Source: Prosthecobacter debontii
GTDB taxonomy: Bacteria; Verrucomicrobiota; Verrucomicrobiia; Verrucomicrobiales; Akkermansiaceae
Length of the DNA stretch: 64,000 bases
Reading direction: 5' to 3'
NCBI GenBank assembly: GCA_945870855.1
Contig: CAMBTP010000003.1
Location: forward strand, 1-64,000
Below, one piece after another: positions 34,089 to 44,331 of this stretch. A program made the translations under genes and the position numbers. Positions within the stretch are counted from its first letter, which is position 1. Every line of letters starts with the position of its first letter. The notes beneath the pieces were generated by a model. That model saw only the letters and a program-made list of their open reading frames with translations. It was not told the DNA's origin and searched no databases.

Positions 34089-35142
34089 GTCGGCGTCACT
34101 CTCTCCTTTTTCACCCGGTTCGCAACCCAATACCCGCACTCCACAATCGACAATCCTCCTCCGCCGTCCGAACCTGCCGCTCTTGTCCGCGCCATCGCCT
34201 ATCTCCAGCCTGCTCGCCGTTCTCCCCATCTATATCCTGATGGTCAGCGGGGCAGTGCTACGAAAAACCGGCGTGCTCAAGCGCGAGCACGACGTTGGGG
34301 TGATGCACGTGGTTTTCTCCGTGATGCTCCCCTGCTACATCCTCGATCGCACCCTCGGCGCAGAGGTGCTGCGCGACGCCAGCACTCTGCTCACCGGCGC
34401 GGGATTAGGCTTCTGCCTGATCATCGCCGGGATCAGCCTCGGGTATTTGGCAGGGAAATTGATCGGACTAGAACCTGGCCGAGGGAGGAGAACCTTCGCG
34501 CTTGCCTCGGGCTGCCAAAATTTCGGTTTTGCCGCCGTGCCTGTGGTTGAAATTCTATGGGGAGGTTCCGCCGTGGCGCTTCTCTTCGTCCACAATCTCG
34601 GCGTTGAAGTTGCCATCTGGTCTGTCGGCGTAATGCTTGTTTCGGGCGGCACCGGCATACCATGGAAGCGCCTTATCAACGGCCCCATCATCGCTGTCGC
34701 CATCAGTCTCATACTTGTCGCCCTGCGAGTGGACGACAAAATCACCGGCCCTGTCCGCGAGGCGATTTCCATGATCGGCGTCGGCGCATTTCCCCTCGTG
34801 ATCATGATGACCGGAGCGGCGATCATGGATCTCGCTGTTACCGAGAAACCTTCTTGGAAAATTATCATTGCCGGCTGCATCGTGCGCCTCGGATTAGCTC
34901 CCGCCGTCATCATCCTGTGCGCGAGGGTCATCCCGATGGCAGTGGAGATGAAACAGATCCTCGTTGTGCAGGCCGCCATGCCCGCCGCGCTGACTCCCAT
35001 CCTCCTTGCCCGGCTCTATGGAGGACGTCCCGCCGTTGCTGTTCAAGTAGTAGTCGCGACAACAGTTGTCTCGCTTTTCACCCTACCCTACATCATCACC
35101 TACGGCATCCGCCTCTTGGATCTGACTCCTCTTGCCCCGTAA
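34087..35142 (+). CDS. AEC-family permease
   Basis: About 351 aa with roughly ten membrane segments (for example LLAVLPIYILMVSGAVLRK, TGAGLGFCLIIAGISLGYLA, IISLGVG-type helices later). The GCQNFGFAAVPVVE segment is typical of auxin-efflux-carrier/malate-type transporters. Substrate unknown. ATG 34087 overlaps the divergent mrp start; a TTG at 34183 that begins SAPSPISSLLAVLP is a credible alternative because the first 32 residues are not membrane-like. It stops 1 nt before glnD. Confidence 0.75.
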   Translation: MSASLSPFSPGSQPNTRTPQSTILLRRPNLPLLSAPSPISSLLAVLPIYILMVSGAVLRKTGVLKREHDVGVMHVVFSVMLPCYILDRTLGAEVLRDASTLLTGAGLGFCLIIAGISLGYLAGKLIGLEPGRGRRTFALASGCQNFGFAAVPVVEILWGGSAVALLFVHNLGVEVAIWSVGVMLVSGGTGIPWKRLINGPIIAVAISLILVALRVDDKITGPVREAISMIGVGAFPLVIMMTGAAIMDLAVTEKPSWKIIIAGCIVRLGLAPAVIILCARVIPMAVEMKQILVVQAAMPAALTPILLARLYGGRPAVAVQVVVATTVVSLFTLPYIITYGIRLLDLTPLAP

Positions 35143-35143
35143 C

Positions 35144-37879
35144 ATGTCCGAACCCACGACCCACAAACCTATTTCCCTTCAGCCCGCCATCGATGGCCAA
35201 CTCTCGCCTGCCGAGCTGATCTCCCTATACAAACGTTTCATCGAAACGGAACGGGAAAGCATCCTCAACCGGCATCGCGAGGGCGCGTGCGGCATCGAGA
35301 TTTGCGAGGCTCGATCCCAGATGATCGACACCCTCATCTCTGCGATCCTAGATGCCAACGTTAAATCACAAGGCATAATCGAATCTCCCATCGCCCTCGT
35401 CGCCATCGGCGGATACGGGCGTGGCACACTAAATCCAGCCTCAGATATCGATCTCCTATTCCTCCTGCCACGTGCCTCCTCCAAGCTTCCAAAGAACGTC
35501 CAGGAACTCGTCCAGAGCATCCTCTATCCGCTATGGGATATGGGTTTTAAGTTAGGCCACTCGTGCCGCTCCATTGCCGAGTGTATCCATGAAGCGCGCG
35601 CTGATCCACAGAACCTCACTGCACTGTTAGACAGCCGACTAATCGCTGGGAACGAGGCATTGTTCAAAGACCTACAAGTAGCCTTTCAGAAAAACTGCGT
35701 CGCTAAAGGCCAAGACGGGTTCTTCGAGATGCGTCGCACGGATCTACGCTCACGCCACAAAAAAAGCTCCTACACTGTTTTCCTACAAGAGCCGAACGTG
35801 AAGGAATCCTGCGGCGGCCTGCGCGATTATCAGAACATGTTGTGGGTCGCCCGCATCAAGGCCGGCGCGAAGGATTTGAGAAAACTCGTCGATGACCGAC
35901 TCATCACCGCCAACACCCTACGCGAGATCGAGGAAGCCCACGATTTCATCATGCGCGTCCGCAACGAGCTGCACTACCACACCGGCAAGGCCACCGACAT
36001 CCTCACCCTCCAGCTCCAGGGCGTCGTCGCCACCGAGTTTGCCTACCCGCAGCGCAGCATTCTGCGCCGCACCGAGGCCTTCATGCGGGATTACTATACT
36101 CACACCCGCCACCTCTACCGCCACGCCACCTCTTTAATGGAGCACTTTCAAATCCAAAAAGAGGCGGTCGCCGAAACGGGCTTCCGCTCCTACCTCACCT
36201 TCCGGAAAAAAAAGCGCGAGGAGTTCGATGCTTTCATCGCCCGCGACGGTCGTATCTACCCCGCGAACAATGATATTTTCAAGGAGGACATCCACCGCAT
36301 CATGCGGCTCTTCCAGCACTGCCAAGTGCGTAACCTCCGCCTCTCTCCGCCCATGCGCCGCCTTATCGCAAGCCATTGGGACGATGTAGATCGCACATTC
36401 CGCTACGACAAGGCAAACCGCGAGACATTCCAAGCCATCCTTGAGCGGAAAGGCGAAGTCGCCCGAACCCTGCGTCAGATGCACCGTATCGGGTTCCTCG
36501 GGCGATACTTGCCGGAGTTCGGCGCGCTTGATTGCCTCGTCCAGCACGAGTTCTTCCACCGCTACACCGCCGACGAGCATACTCTCCGGTGCATCGAAGA
36601 GCTCGACAAGTTGATCGGCGAGACGAACCCGAAACTGGAAATTTTCAGCCGCCTGTTTCATCAAATCGTCGATCCATACGCCCTCTACCTCGCCCTCATT
36701 CTACATGACACTGGGCGCTCGGAAAACGTCCGCGAGCACATCGATGGTTCCGCCATGCTAGCTACCAAGCTTTGCTCCCGCTTACAGATCACCGGTCGCC
36801 GCCGCGCCATGATCATGTTTCTCGTGGATAACCATCTTACGTTCTGGCGCACTGCCACAACCAGGAACCTTGAGGATTCGGAGGTCATCGCCGAGTTCGC
36901 CGCGATCATGAAAACCCCGGAGAACCTCGATGCGCTTTTGCTCTTCACCTACTGCGATACGAACGGCACCGCCCCCGACGCATGGAATGGTTGGAAGGAA
37001 TCGCTCATGCTTCAGCTGCACAAGGCCACCCGCCGCTTCCTCGCGGATGGCAGGGAAAACTTCACCCGTCAGCTCGACGCAGAACGCCTTGCCCTCCGCG
37101 CCGAGGTCACCTCCCTGATGTCGGAGGATTTCTCCACGGAGATCCACCAGCACTTCGACCGCACGCCTGCTGCCGCCTTCGCCTACCGCGAGTCAGCGTT
37201 CATCGCCGCACAGGTGAAGGCAGTGCGAAACTTCAGCGAGGAGGAAATCACAGGGAACATAAACGCCTTTTCCGTGCGCTGGCTCGAACACCCGGACAAG
37301 GGTTACTCGGAGCTCATCCTCGCCACGCGCGACAGACCACTGCACTTGGAGAAACTCTGCTGTGCCCTCGCCTCCGAGCAGATCAACATCCTCTCTGCCG
37401 ATCTCTTCACGCGCACCGACGGCATCGTGCTGAATATCTTCCGCGTCTGCACCACCAACTTCGAGCCCGTCTCCGACGAAGCCACCCGCCAGCGTTTCCT
37501 CTACACCTTCACCACCATCTTCGGCACCGAGCGCTACGATCCCGAAACCTACCTGAAACGTAAGGTGAACTTTCTCAAACCCCGCACCGAAACCGGACTC
37601 TCCGTGCCCGTCCGCGCCTATGTTTCCAACGACCTCCACCCCACCTGCACCACCGTCGAGATCCAGGCGCTCGACCGCATCGGCCTCCTTCACGACCTTT
37701 TCCACACCGTCAACGAAGCCGGCCTCGATACCACCCACGCCCGCATCTGCACCGAGAAAGGCGTCGCCATGGACACCCTCTACATCACCATCCCCGGCGG
37801 CGGCAAAGTAACCGGCGAAGAGCAGCTCCGCGCGTTGGAGGAAAAATTCAACAGCCTCGTCGCGCGGGCGGAGGCGTGA
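35144..37879 (+). CDS. glnD: [Protein-PII] uridylyltransferase GlnD
   Basis: About 911 aa, close to the usual 850-950. GlnD adds and removes UMP on PII proteins in response to glutamine. Domains: nucleotidyltransferase with GGYGRGTLNPASDIDLLFL (about 88-106), an HD domain with LHDTGR and VDNHLTF, and two C-terminal ACT domains (IQALDRIGLLHDLFHTVN). It lies 1 nt after the AEC gene. PII and glutamine-synthetase genes are not in the window. Confidence 0.93.
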   Translation: MSEPTTHKPISLQPAIDGQLSPAELISLYKRFIETERESILNRHREGACGIEICEARSQMIDTLISAILDANVKSQGIIESPIALVAIGGYGRGTLNPASDIDLLFLLPRASSKLPKNVQELVQSILYPLWDMGFKLGHSCRSIAECIHEARADPQNLTALLDSRLIAGNEALFKDLQVAFQKNCVAKGQDGFFEMRRTDLRSRHKKSSYTVFLQEPNVKESCGGLRDYQNMLWVARIKAGAKDLRKLVDDRLITANTLREIEEAHDFIMRVRNELHYHTGKATDILTLQLQGVVATEFAYPQRSILRRTEAFMRDYYTHTRHLYRHATSLMEHFQIQKEAVAETGFRSYLTFRKKKREEFDAFIARDGRIYPANNDIFKEDIHRIMRLFQHCQVRNLRLSPPMRRLIASHWDDVDRTFRYDKANRETFQAILERKGEVARTLRQMHRIGFLGRYLPEFGALDCLVQHEFFHRYTADEHTLRCIEELDKLIGETNPKLEIFSRLFHQIVDPYALYLALILHDTGRSENVREHIDGSAMLATKLCSRLQITGRRRAMIMFLVDNHLTFWRTATTRNLEDSEVIAEFAAIMKTPENLDALLLFTYCDTNGTAPDAWNGWKESLMLQLHKATRRFLADGRENFTRQLDAERLALRAEVTSLMSEDFSTEIHQHFDRTPAAAFAYRESAFIAAQVKAVRNFSEEEITGNINAFSVRWLEHPDKGYSELILATRDRPLHLEKLCCALASEQINILSADLFTRTDGIVLNIFRVCTTNFEPVSDEATRQRFLYTFTTIFGTERYDPETYLKRKVNFLKPRTETGLSVPVRAYVSNDLHPTCTTVEIQALDRIGLLHDLFHTVNEAGLDTTHARICTEKGVAMDTLYITIPGGGKVTGEEQLRALEEKFNSLVARAEA

Positions 37880-38017
37880 AAGGATCGGGAGGAAGTCGCG
37901 ACTACCAGTAGCGCAGGCCGTATGTGGTGTTCCGCTTAATGTGCTTCACCGGCATGGCGCTGACCAAAACACAGAGGAGGAACCAGATGGGGAGGACAAC
38001 GATTCCCTAGAGGCAAC

Positions 38018-39742
38018 TCATGACTCCACCCGCTCGACGCCTTCGGGTAGCTCGATGATGGATTTCACGGAGCCGTCGGGCTGTTTTTCGTGGCGGAGCT
38101 TGATGACGCCTTTCGGGGTCGGGTAGGTGCCTTCCACCCAATCGAGGTGGCCAAGCTTCGGTGTGATCCTGACCTTCGCGCAGCCGGGGGCGACTGGCTC
38201 CACGCCGAGGACGTTGCGGCTGAGCCAAGCCGTCGGGCCGCCGGCCCAACCGTGTGCGAAGCTGTGGCGGAAGCCGATGTAGCAGTGCGCGCCGAAATCC
38301 CCGTGGATGTCCTTTTTTCCGGCGGGCACCAGCTCATCGATGCGGCCCGCGTTCTCCGTCCACGCGAGATCGAAGTCCTCCCAAAATGAGGTTGCACCGA
38401 CATCGAGCATACCACCCCAATACTTGCTAATGAAATCAAGACCGGTGGGAATATCGCCGGATTTCGCGAGGGCGTTGAGAACATAGAATCCGTAGAAAGT
38501 ACTGAGATCCTTGGGGCCGTCCTTTTTGAGGACATTATCGGAAACCTCCTTGGCCTCGCGCATCCCGGCGAGGGAGAGCAGGGCGGCGGGGGATTTCCGG
38601 CCGCTCGGCTCCGGAGTATGGAGGCGCAGGCGGGCGGCGGTATCGGCACAGAGTTTTGCAGTCTCCGCATCGCCGAGTATGGTGGCAAGGCGGACTCCGC
38701 TTTCCATGGTCGTCCCCATCATCGCTTGGAGTCCTTCATGGACAGCCTTCGTGTCGTTCGCCGTGGGCCAATCGAGAAAACGCATGCCGTCGAGCGTTTC
38801 CCTGCCGTCTTTATCGACGAAAGTGGAGAGCCTTTTCAACAAGTCCATGAGGTAGGGCTTCTGCTCGCGAAGGTAAGCGAGATCTCCGTTCTGGAGATAC
38901 CATTCCTCGTGGATGATGATCCACCACATCGAATAGGAGCTGATGCCGTTCATCCAATCGGTCACGGGGGTGATATCGCGAATGAGGTCGAGGCTTTCCG
39001 GGACGACTTCGTTGTGCCCGAAGACCGCGCTGATGACACTGACCTCCGGGTGCATGTCGCCGAGCCAGACAAGGCGGTCCCGCTTCACGCCGTCCCACAG
39101 GTATTCCTGCATGTTGAGATGGACGGTGTAGGCACCGGTCTCCCAGATTTTATTGAGTCGCTCGTCGGAGCTTTTGAAAGAGCCGAGGTAAGGCACGTCA
39201 CGCAGGGTGAGGACGGCCTGGACGTGGGGGACATCCACGGTGGCTTTCGCGTCGAGGTTGTCGATTCGGACGAAACGGAAGCCGCTGGGGCCGAGCGTGG
39301 TCTTGCCGAGCCACGGGACGTTCACGGTCATGTCTCGGATGGCGTGGTCGTTCTGTGCGCCGCGCTCGCCGAGCTCCGCCATCGTCTCCGCAACCGATTC
39401 GCCGAAGCGGACACGGAAGCGCGGGGTGGTATCCTTCTGAAAACTCGTAATGATCTCCAGCGAGCCGGTGATCTCGCGCCCGAAGTCGATTACCAGCGCG
39501 CCGCCGGGGGCGAGCTTGAGCGGCGGGGAGGCATCCTTAAGCACCGCCTGACCGGGATGCTGCTTGAGCAGTGCATCGGCGTTTACCACGCCCTTTTCCG
39601 AAGTCCAGACGATGCGCTGCGGCTGGATGAAAAAGTTAGAGAGCGGGCTTTTCTCCGCCTCCCCGGCAAGGAATTCGGGAAGGGCGCAGGCGTGGCCAGT
39701 GAGGAGTCCCGTCAGCGCGGAGACGATAGAGAGTTTTTTCAT
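38018..39742 (-). CDS. GH78-like alpha-L-rhamnosidase, secreted
   Basis: A 574-aa protein with a signal peptide (about 1-20, ending HACA). The central (alpha/alpha)6-barrel region includes DGVKRDRLVWLGDMHPE, which carries the acidic residues conserved in GH78, and SSYSMWWIIIHEEW. It is shorter than many GH78 enzymes (800-1000 aa) and lacks some N-terminal beta domains. It is the last gene of a rhamnose import operon, so it probably releases L-rhamnose from glycans in the periplasm or outside. Catalytic residues were not assigned individually. Confidence 0.85.
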   Translation of the reverse strand: MKKLSIVSALTGLLTGHACALPEFLAGEAEKSPLSNFFIQPQRIVWTSEKGVVNADALLKQHPGQAVLKDASPPLKLAPGGALVIDFGREITGSLEIITSFQKDTTPRFRVRFGESVAETMAELGERGAQNDHAIRDMTVNVPWLGKTTLGPSGFRFVRIDNLDAKATVDVPHVQAVLTLRDVPYLGSFKSSDERLNKIWETGAYTVHLNMQEYLWDGVKRDRLVWLGDMHPEVSVISAVFGHNEVVPESLDLIRDITPVTDWMNGISSYSMWWIIIHEEWYLQNGDLAYLREQKPYLMDLLKRLSTFVDKDGRETLDGMRFLDWPTANDTKAVHEGLQAMMGTTMESGVRLATILGDAETAKLCADTAARLRLHTPEPSGRKSPAALLSLAGMREAKEVSDNVLKKDGPKDLSTFYGFYVLNALAKSGDIPTGLDFISKYWGGMLDVGATSFWEDFDLAWTENAGRIDELVPAGKKDIHGDFGAHCYIGFRHSFAHGWAGGPTAWLSRNVLGVEPVAPGCAKVRITPKLGHLDWVEGTYPTPKGVIKLRHEKQPDGSVKSIIELPEGVERVES

Positions 39743-39826
39743 GGGGATCAGGCTTGGGATTTGTTGGGGAATATCATCTTGCCGAAGATGGCGTCGAGGA
39801 TGGTGGAGACGAGCGGCACGCCCCGA

Positions 39827-40816
39827 TCAGAAATCGAACTGGTCGATGTTTTCCTTGGTGAAGACGAAGGGCCTGCCGAGGATGACGTTGTCTCCCTCGA
39901 CCTTCATTTTCCCGAGCTTACCGGCGGTGAACTCCGTGGCGCCGGGGGCGAGTTCGCCCTTTGCTAAGGCGGCGCCCGCCATGACGGAGAGGTAGCCGAG
40001 TTCCTCGACATTCCAGAGGATGACGGCCTGAGTAACACCTTCCTTCACGTAAGCGCTGTTCTCGCTGGGCAGGCCGAGCCCGACCAATTTCACGGCGCCC
40101 GCCTTGCCTGCTTGTTTGATCGCCTCCGCCGCACCGGGGACCGATGGCGAACAGACACCGATGATCGCCTTGAGGTTCGGATGTGCACTGAGGAGGTTGG
40201 TGGCTTCTTGCTGTGCCTTGTCTTTTTGGTCGTCGCAAGGCTTCGTATCCACGAGCTTCATATTCGGATATTTCTCCGCCTGGCGCACCTTGATGAACTT
40301 GATCCACTCATTGAGGTTCGCCGCTGTCAGGGTGCCGGTGATAATTGCGAATTCACCTTCGCCTCCAGTGAGCGCGGCGGCGGTATCGATCAGTTGCTCG
40401 CCGATGCCTTGGGCGGTGGCTTGGTTGACGAAAAACGAGCGGGCGTCGGGCTGCGCATCCGCATCGTAAGTGACGACCTTGATACCTGCTTCCTGCGCTT
40501 TGCGGAGTGCAGTGGAAATGGAGTCCTTGTTTTCGCAAGCGGCGACGATGACGTCCACGCCGTCGGTGATCCAGTTCTCGACGATCTCGTTCTGTTTGGC
40601 GGGATCGGAGTTGATGGGGCCGTCGAAAAGAAGCTCGGCTCCAAGTTCCGCGGCGGCGGCGCGCGCGCCTTTTTCACAAGTGACGAAATACTGATTGCCC
40701 TTGCTCTTCGGAAGCAGGGCGATAGTGAGATTGCCCTTGGGTTCGGATTTTTTGCACGATGCGAGTGGCAGCGCGGCGAGGATCAGGAGTGAGACGATGA
40801 AGGATTTGCGTTTCAT
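39827..40816 (-). CDS. rhaS: Rhamnose ABC transporter, substrate-binding lipoprotein
   Basis: A 329-aa periplasmic binding protein. The lipobox is LASC (about residues 18-21). The fold is that of the RbsB/RhaS sugar-binding family (TIALLPKSKGNQYFVTCEKG, DGVDVIVAACENKDSISTAL). It overlaps the upstream permease gene by 4 nt. Ligand specificity for rhamnose is inferred from the rhaA gene at the head of the operon. Confidence 0.88.
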   Translation of the reverse strand: MKRKSFIVSLLILAALPLASCKKSEPKGNLTIALLPKSKGNQYFVTCEKGARAAAAELGAELLFDGPINSDPAKQNEIVENWITDGVDVIVAACENKDSISTALRKAQEAGIKVVTYDADAQPDARSFFVNQATAQGIGEQLIDTAAALTGGEGEFAIITGTLTAANLNEWIKFIKVRQAEKYPNMKLVDTKPCDDQKDKAQQEATNLLSAHPNLKAIIGVCSPSVPGAAEAIKQAGKAGAVKLVGLGLPSENSAYVKEGVTQAVILWNVEELGYLSVMAGAALAKGELAPGATEFTAGKLGKMKVEGDNVILGRPFVFTKENIDQFDF

Positions 40817-41865
40817 GGGGTTGCTGGATCAGGTTTGGAAAGAGGGATAGGTTGCTGGCGCGCGCGGCGGACGGCGAGCGTTTTTATAGAGGCACCGATG
40901 GCGAGTGCAGTGAGAAGCAGGAGACCGGTGAGGAGACCGGAGAGCTCGCGCGCGACGCTGGCGACAGTTTGATCCATGATTTTGAAGTCAGAGATTCGGG
41001 TCAGTCCGTTGTTCAGAATAGCGAGAGCAATCCATCCTAGAAACGTGCCGAACACCGTGCCTGATCCGCCGAAAATGCTCACGCCGCCGAGGACTACCGC
41101 AGTGATCGCGAGAAGCTCATAGCCGATACCCGCATTCGCGCGGGCTTCGCCGAGACGCGCGACAAGGATGACAGCGGCGAGCCCGGCCACCGCCCCGGCG
41201 ATGACGTAGGCAAGGCCGGTATTTCTAGCGACTGGGATGCCCGCGTAACGAGCTCCTTCCGGCGCGTAGCCGATCGCGCGGAAAGAGCGGCCGAAAGTCG
41301 TTCGGTGCACTAGGAACCAGATCCCGGCGGCGACAGCGAAAAACACCCAGATCTGGGCGGGAAGCCCGGCCACAGTGGAATTTCCGAGAGCTAGGAAAGA
41401 CGCTGGAAATCCGGAAAATGATTCTGCGCCCTTGGTCAGCGCCTCCGCAAGGCCGCGGAACAGCGAAAAGGTACCGAGCGTCACGATCAAGGGCGGCAGA
41501 TTGAGTCGAGTGATGAGAGTGGCGTTGATGCCACCGCCAAGCGCGCCACTAGCCACCGCCAACGCCGCCGCGACCCATGGATCCATTCCCAGCGCGTTCA
41601 CCATCATGCCGAACAATACCGCACAAAGACCCATCATCGAGCCAACCGACAGATCAATGCCGCCTGTTAGAATCACCGGCGTCATCGCCACCGCCAGCAG
41701 GCCGATTTCCACCGAGTGCCTGAACACGTTGGAAAAATTTCTCTCCGTGAGGAAATTCCGCCCCAGCACCTGGAACAGGATCACCTCGAAAAGAATCACG
41801 AACACCAGAACCGCCTCATGACGGGCGAGCAAAGATTTGAAGGACATCGACCTTGGATTGGACAT
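40813..41865 (-). CDS. rhaQ: Rhamnose ABC transporter permease (second)
   Basis: A 350-aa inner-membrane protein of the RbsC type with eight or more membrane segments (VETGLLAVAMTPVILTGGIDL-type signature: VAMTPVILTGGIDLSVGSMM). GTVFGTFLGWIALAILNNGL is the usual C-terminal motif. It forms a heterodimer with the other permease gene, 12 bp upstream. Whether it corresponds to RhaP or RhaQ is a naming choice. Confidence 0.85.
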   Translation of the reverse strand: MSNPRSMSFKSLLARHEAVLVFVILFEVILFQVLGRNFLTERNFSNVFRHSVEIGLLAVAMTPVILTGGIDLSVGSMMGLCAVLFGMMVNALGMDPWVAAALAVASGALGGGINATLITRLNLPPLIVTLGTFSLFRGLAEALTKGAESFSGFPASFLALGNSTVAGLPAQIWVFFAVAAGIWFLVHRTTFGRSFRAIGYAPEGARYAGIPVARNTGLAYVIAGAVAGLAAVILVARLGEARANAGIGYELLAITAVVLGGVSIFGGSGTVFGTFLGWIALAILNNGLTRISDFKIMDQTVASVARELSGLLTGLLLLTALAIGASIKTLAVRRARQQPIPLSKPDPATP

Positions 41866-41877
41866 GGCAGTGGAAAG

Positions 41878-42807
41878 TTAAAGTTGATTTTTCCTGCTGC
41901 GTAAACCGTCAGCAAGGACAGCCAGCAGGATCACCAAGCCCTGGATCGCCTTCTCCCAATACGGCGGCTGATGGAAATGAGTGAGCGCTGGATTCACGTT
42001 AGCGAGCAACAACATCCCCAGCAAGACGCCAAACAAAGTTCCTCTCCCGCCGCTGATCGCCACACCACCGACAACGGCTGCGGCGATGGTTTTGAGTTCG
42101 AGCCCGTCACCGCAGTTCGGCTGCACTTGAGGCGATTGCACGAGATTCAAGACCGCCGCCAGCCCGGCCAGCGCACCCATCAGCACGAAGACACCGAACG
42201 TCGTGCGTTTCGGATCGATACCCGCGAGACGGGCTGCCTCTGCATCCGTGCCGATGGCGTATATGAACCGTCCGGCGGAGAGGTGTTTCATCGCAAGCGC
42301 CGCGCCGATAAGCAGGATAAATGCAATTGAGATCACCACCGTCTGACCCACCGGCTGGCTCAAACCGAACCACTGGATGCCATCGGGAAGACTAAGTAAA
42401 CGCCCTTGCTGCCAAAGCCGCAAAGCTTCCTGCCATGTCACCATGGTCGCAAGCGTGACCACAATACTCGGCAGCTTGAGATAGGCGACAAGCACTCCGT
42501 TGAGTGCACCCATCATTGCTCCCGCGCCGATCGCTGCGATGATGGAAACCCCCAACGGCAAACCTGACGCGGCTGTCACACCCGCGATAATCGCACACAT
42601 CGAAAACTGCGAACCAATTGAGATATCGATCTGCCGAGATATGATAATCAACGCGATCCCGATAGCCGCCACCAACGCGGGCATCTGCGAGGTCAGCCGA
42701 GAAACGAATGGCTGAGATTGGAAAAAGTGTGGAGCGAAGACTGCCAACGACAACAACAACAAACACAGAGCCGCCGCGACCGTGATCTCCCGGAAATATT
42801 TATTCAT
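41878..42807 (-). CDS. rhaP: Rhamnose ABC transporter permease (first)
   Basis: A 309-aa RbsC-type permease. IIISRQIDISIGSQFSMCAI and AVVGGVAISGGRGTLFGVLL are the conserved membrane motifs of this class. It overlaps the ATPase gene by 4 nt (ATGA). With the second permease it forms the channel of the importer. Confidence 0.85.
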   Translation of the reverse strand: MNKYFREITVAAALCLLLLSLAVFAPHFFQSQPFVSRLTSQMPALVAAIGIALIIISRQIDISIGSQFSMCAIIAGVTAASGLPLGVSIIAAIGAGAMMGALNGVLVAYLKLPSIVVTLATMVTWQEALRLWQQGRLLSLPDGIQWFGLSQPVGQTVVISIAFILLIGAALAMKHLSAGRFIYAIGTDAEAARLAGIDPKRTTFGVFVLMGALAGLAAVLNLVQSPQVQPNCGDGLELKTIAAAVVGGVAISGGRGTLFGVLLGMLLLANVNPALTHFHQPPYWEKAIQGLVILLAVLADGLRSRKNQL

Positions 42808-44312
42808 ATCGCCACTTCCTTTCCGTTCGTTCCAAGCGCGGCTGCCATCACCGAATGGGCATCCGCTTGATCCTTGTCGATGACTCCGACCATTTCTCCG
42901 CCGCGCATCACCGCGATACGATCGCTCATTCCTAGGACTTCGGGCAGGTCGCTGGAAATCATCAGCACCGCGAGGCCGTCCTTAGCGAGGCCACGGATAA
43001 TCTTGTGGATCTCGCTTTTCGCACCGACATCAACCCCCTGTGTCGGTTCGTCGAGAATGAGCAGTTTGGGCTCCGTCGCCAGCCAGCGGGCAACGCTGAC
43101 TTTCTGCTGGTTCCCACCGCTCAAGCTGCCGCCCGGCGCTTCCGGCCCGTAGGCCTTGATCCCGAGATCACGGATGAAATTCGCGGCCAGCAGGCTTTCC
43201 GCTTTGAACCGAAGGATCGAGCCGGGAAATAATTTCGGGTGGATAGCCATCGTCATGTTTTGGGCAATGGGCATCTCAAGAATCACCCCGTGCCTGCGGC
43301 GGTCTTCCGGTACGTATGCGATACCGCGGGCTATCGCTTCACCGGGGTTGGAAATCGTGATCTTAGCACCGTCCAAAACGATCTCCCCCGTATCGGCGGG
43401 AGTGATACCGAATAAGATCCGTGCCAATTCGGTGCGACCCGCACCAACGAGTCCCGCCATACCGACAATCTCGCCCGCCCTTACATCCAGAGTTACACCC
43501 TTCACCCCGCTCGCCGCACAGCCGAGGTTTTTCAGAGAAAGGACCACCTTCCCCGGCGCGCCTTCGCACGGTGGATAGATTGAGGCAACCTCGCGCCCGA
43601 CCATTAGTTTGATCATCTGGGATTCCGTTAGTGTATCCACTGCGTTGGTCCCGACACTCTCACCATCGCGCAGAACTGTAACGCGATCCGCAAGAGCGAA
43701 AATTTCCTCCAGCCGGTGGGAAATATAAACCACGCCGACACCGCTGGCACGGAGGTCACGCACCACTTTGAAGAGGAGATGCTGCTCCTTCTGCGTGAGC
43801 GACGCCGTCGGCTCGTCCATGATCACAATCTTCGCGCCGGAACCAAGCGCACATGCGATTTCGACCAGCTGTTGCTCCGGCATCGAAAGCGAACGGACTT
43901 CCGAATCGGGAGAGATCTCCGCCCCGATTCGCTGTAGCAACTCCACGGCATTGGCGCGCTGCTGCTGCCAGCGCACTCGGCTAAATATGCCCGTCTTCTT
44001 CAGTCGCAGCGCGATATTCTCGGCGACACTGAGGTCAGGAAAAAGCGCTGGTTGCTGATAGATGCAGGCGATACCGAGTTCGCGGGCTTTTGAGGGCGAC
44101 AAGTGAGAGACTTCCGCTCCAGCCACCTCCAGCTTGCCGCCGTCCGGTAGATGTGCCCCGGTGATCACCTTGATCAACGTGGATTTCCCGGCACCGTTCT
44201 CGCCCAACAGGGCATGGACTTCTCCAGCCAAAAGCTCGAAGGAAACTCCCTTCAACGCACGCACGGCACCGAAGGATTTCCTGATCTCAGTGAGTTTTAG
44301 GATAGGTTTCAA
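42804..44312 (-). CDS. rhaT: Rhamnose/sugar ABC transporter ATPase, two nucleotide-binding domains
   Basis: A 502-aa protein of the RbsA/RhaT type with two ABC modules. Module 1: Walker A LGENGAGKSTLIK (about 36-48), signature LSMPEQQLVEIA, Walker B IVIMDEPTASLT. Module 2: degenerate P-loop (GLVGAGRTELARI), signature SGGNQQKVSVARW, Walker B LLILDEPTQGVD. It powers sugar import with the two permeases. It starts 19 bp after rhaA. The name rhaT follows the Rhizobium rhaSTPQ naming, not the E. coli symporter. Confidence 0.88.
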   Translation of the reverse strand: MKPILKLTEIRKSFGAVRALKGVSFELLAGEVHALLGENGAGKSTLIKVITGAHLPDGGKLEVAGAEVSHLSPSKARELGIACIYQQPALFPDLSVAENIALRLKKTGIFSRVRWQQQRANAVELLQRIGAEISPDSEVRSLSMPEQQLVEIACALGSGAKIVIMDEPTASLTQKEQHLLFKVVRDLRASGVGVVYISHRLEEIFALADRVTVLRDGESVGTNAVDTLTESQMIKLMVGREVASIYPPCEGAPGKVVLSLKNLGCAASGVKGVTLDVRAGEIVGMAGLVGAGRTELARILFGITPADTGEIVLDGAKITISNPGEAIARGIAYVPEDRRRHGVILEMPIAQNMTMAIHPKLFPGSILRFKAESLLAANFIRDLGIKAYGPEAPGGSLSGGNQQKVSVARWLATEPKLLILDEPTQGVDVGAKSEIHKIIRGLAKDGLAVLMISSDLPEVLGMSDRIAVMRGGEMVGVIDKDQADAHSVMAAALGTNGKEVAI

Positions 44313-44331
44313 TCCGATGGGTGATGCGTTA

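Noticed and set aside
37902-38008. A hydrophobic 34-residue minus-strand frame (IVVLPIWFLLCVLVSAMPVK) between glnD and the rhamnosidase
   Set aside because: It has no start codon, and a stop lies directly upstream. It may be a membrane-protein remnant, but the evidence is thin.
39748-39819. A 23-codon GTG-started frame between the rhamnose-binding protein and the rhamnosidase
   Set aside because: Its C-terminal-like peptide (STILDAIFGKMIFPNKS) is suggestive of a gene remnant, but it is too short to support a call.
38618-39967. A 449-codon open frame on the plus strand opposite the rhamnosidase gene
   Set aside because: It is antisense to a clear GH78-like gene with signal peptide, and its translation shows no domain. 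High GC makes long antisense frames common here.
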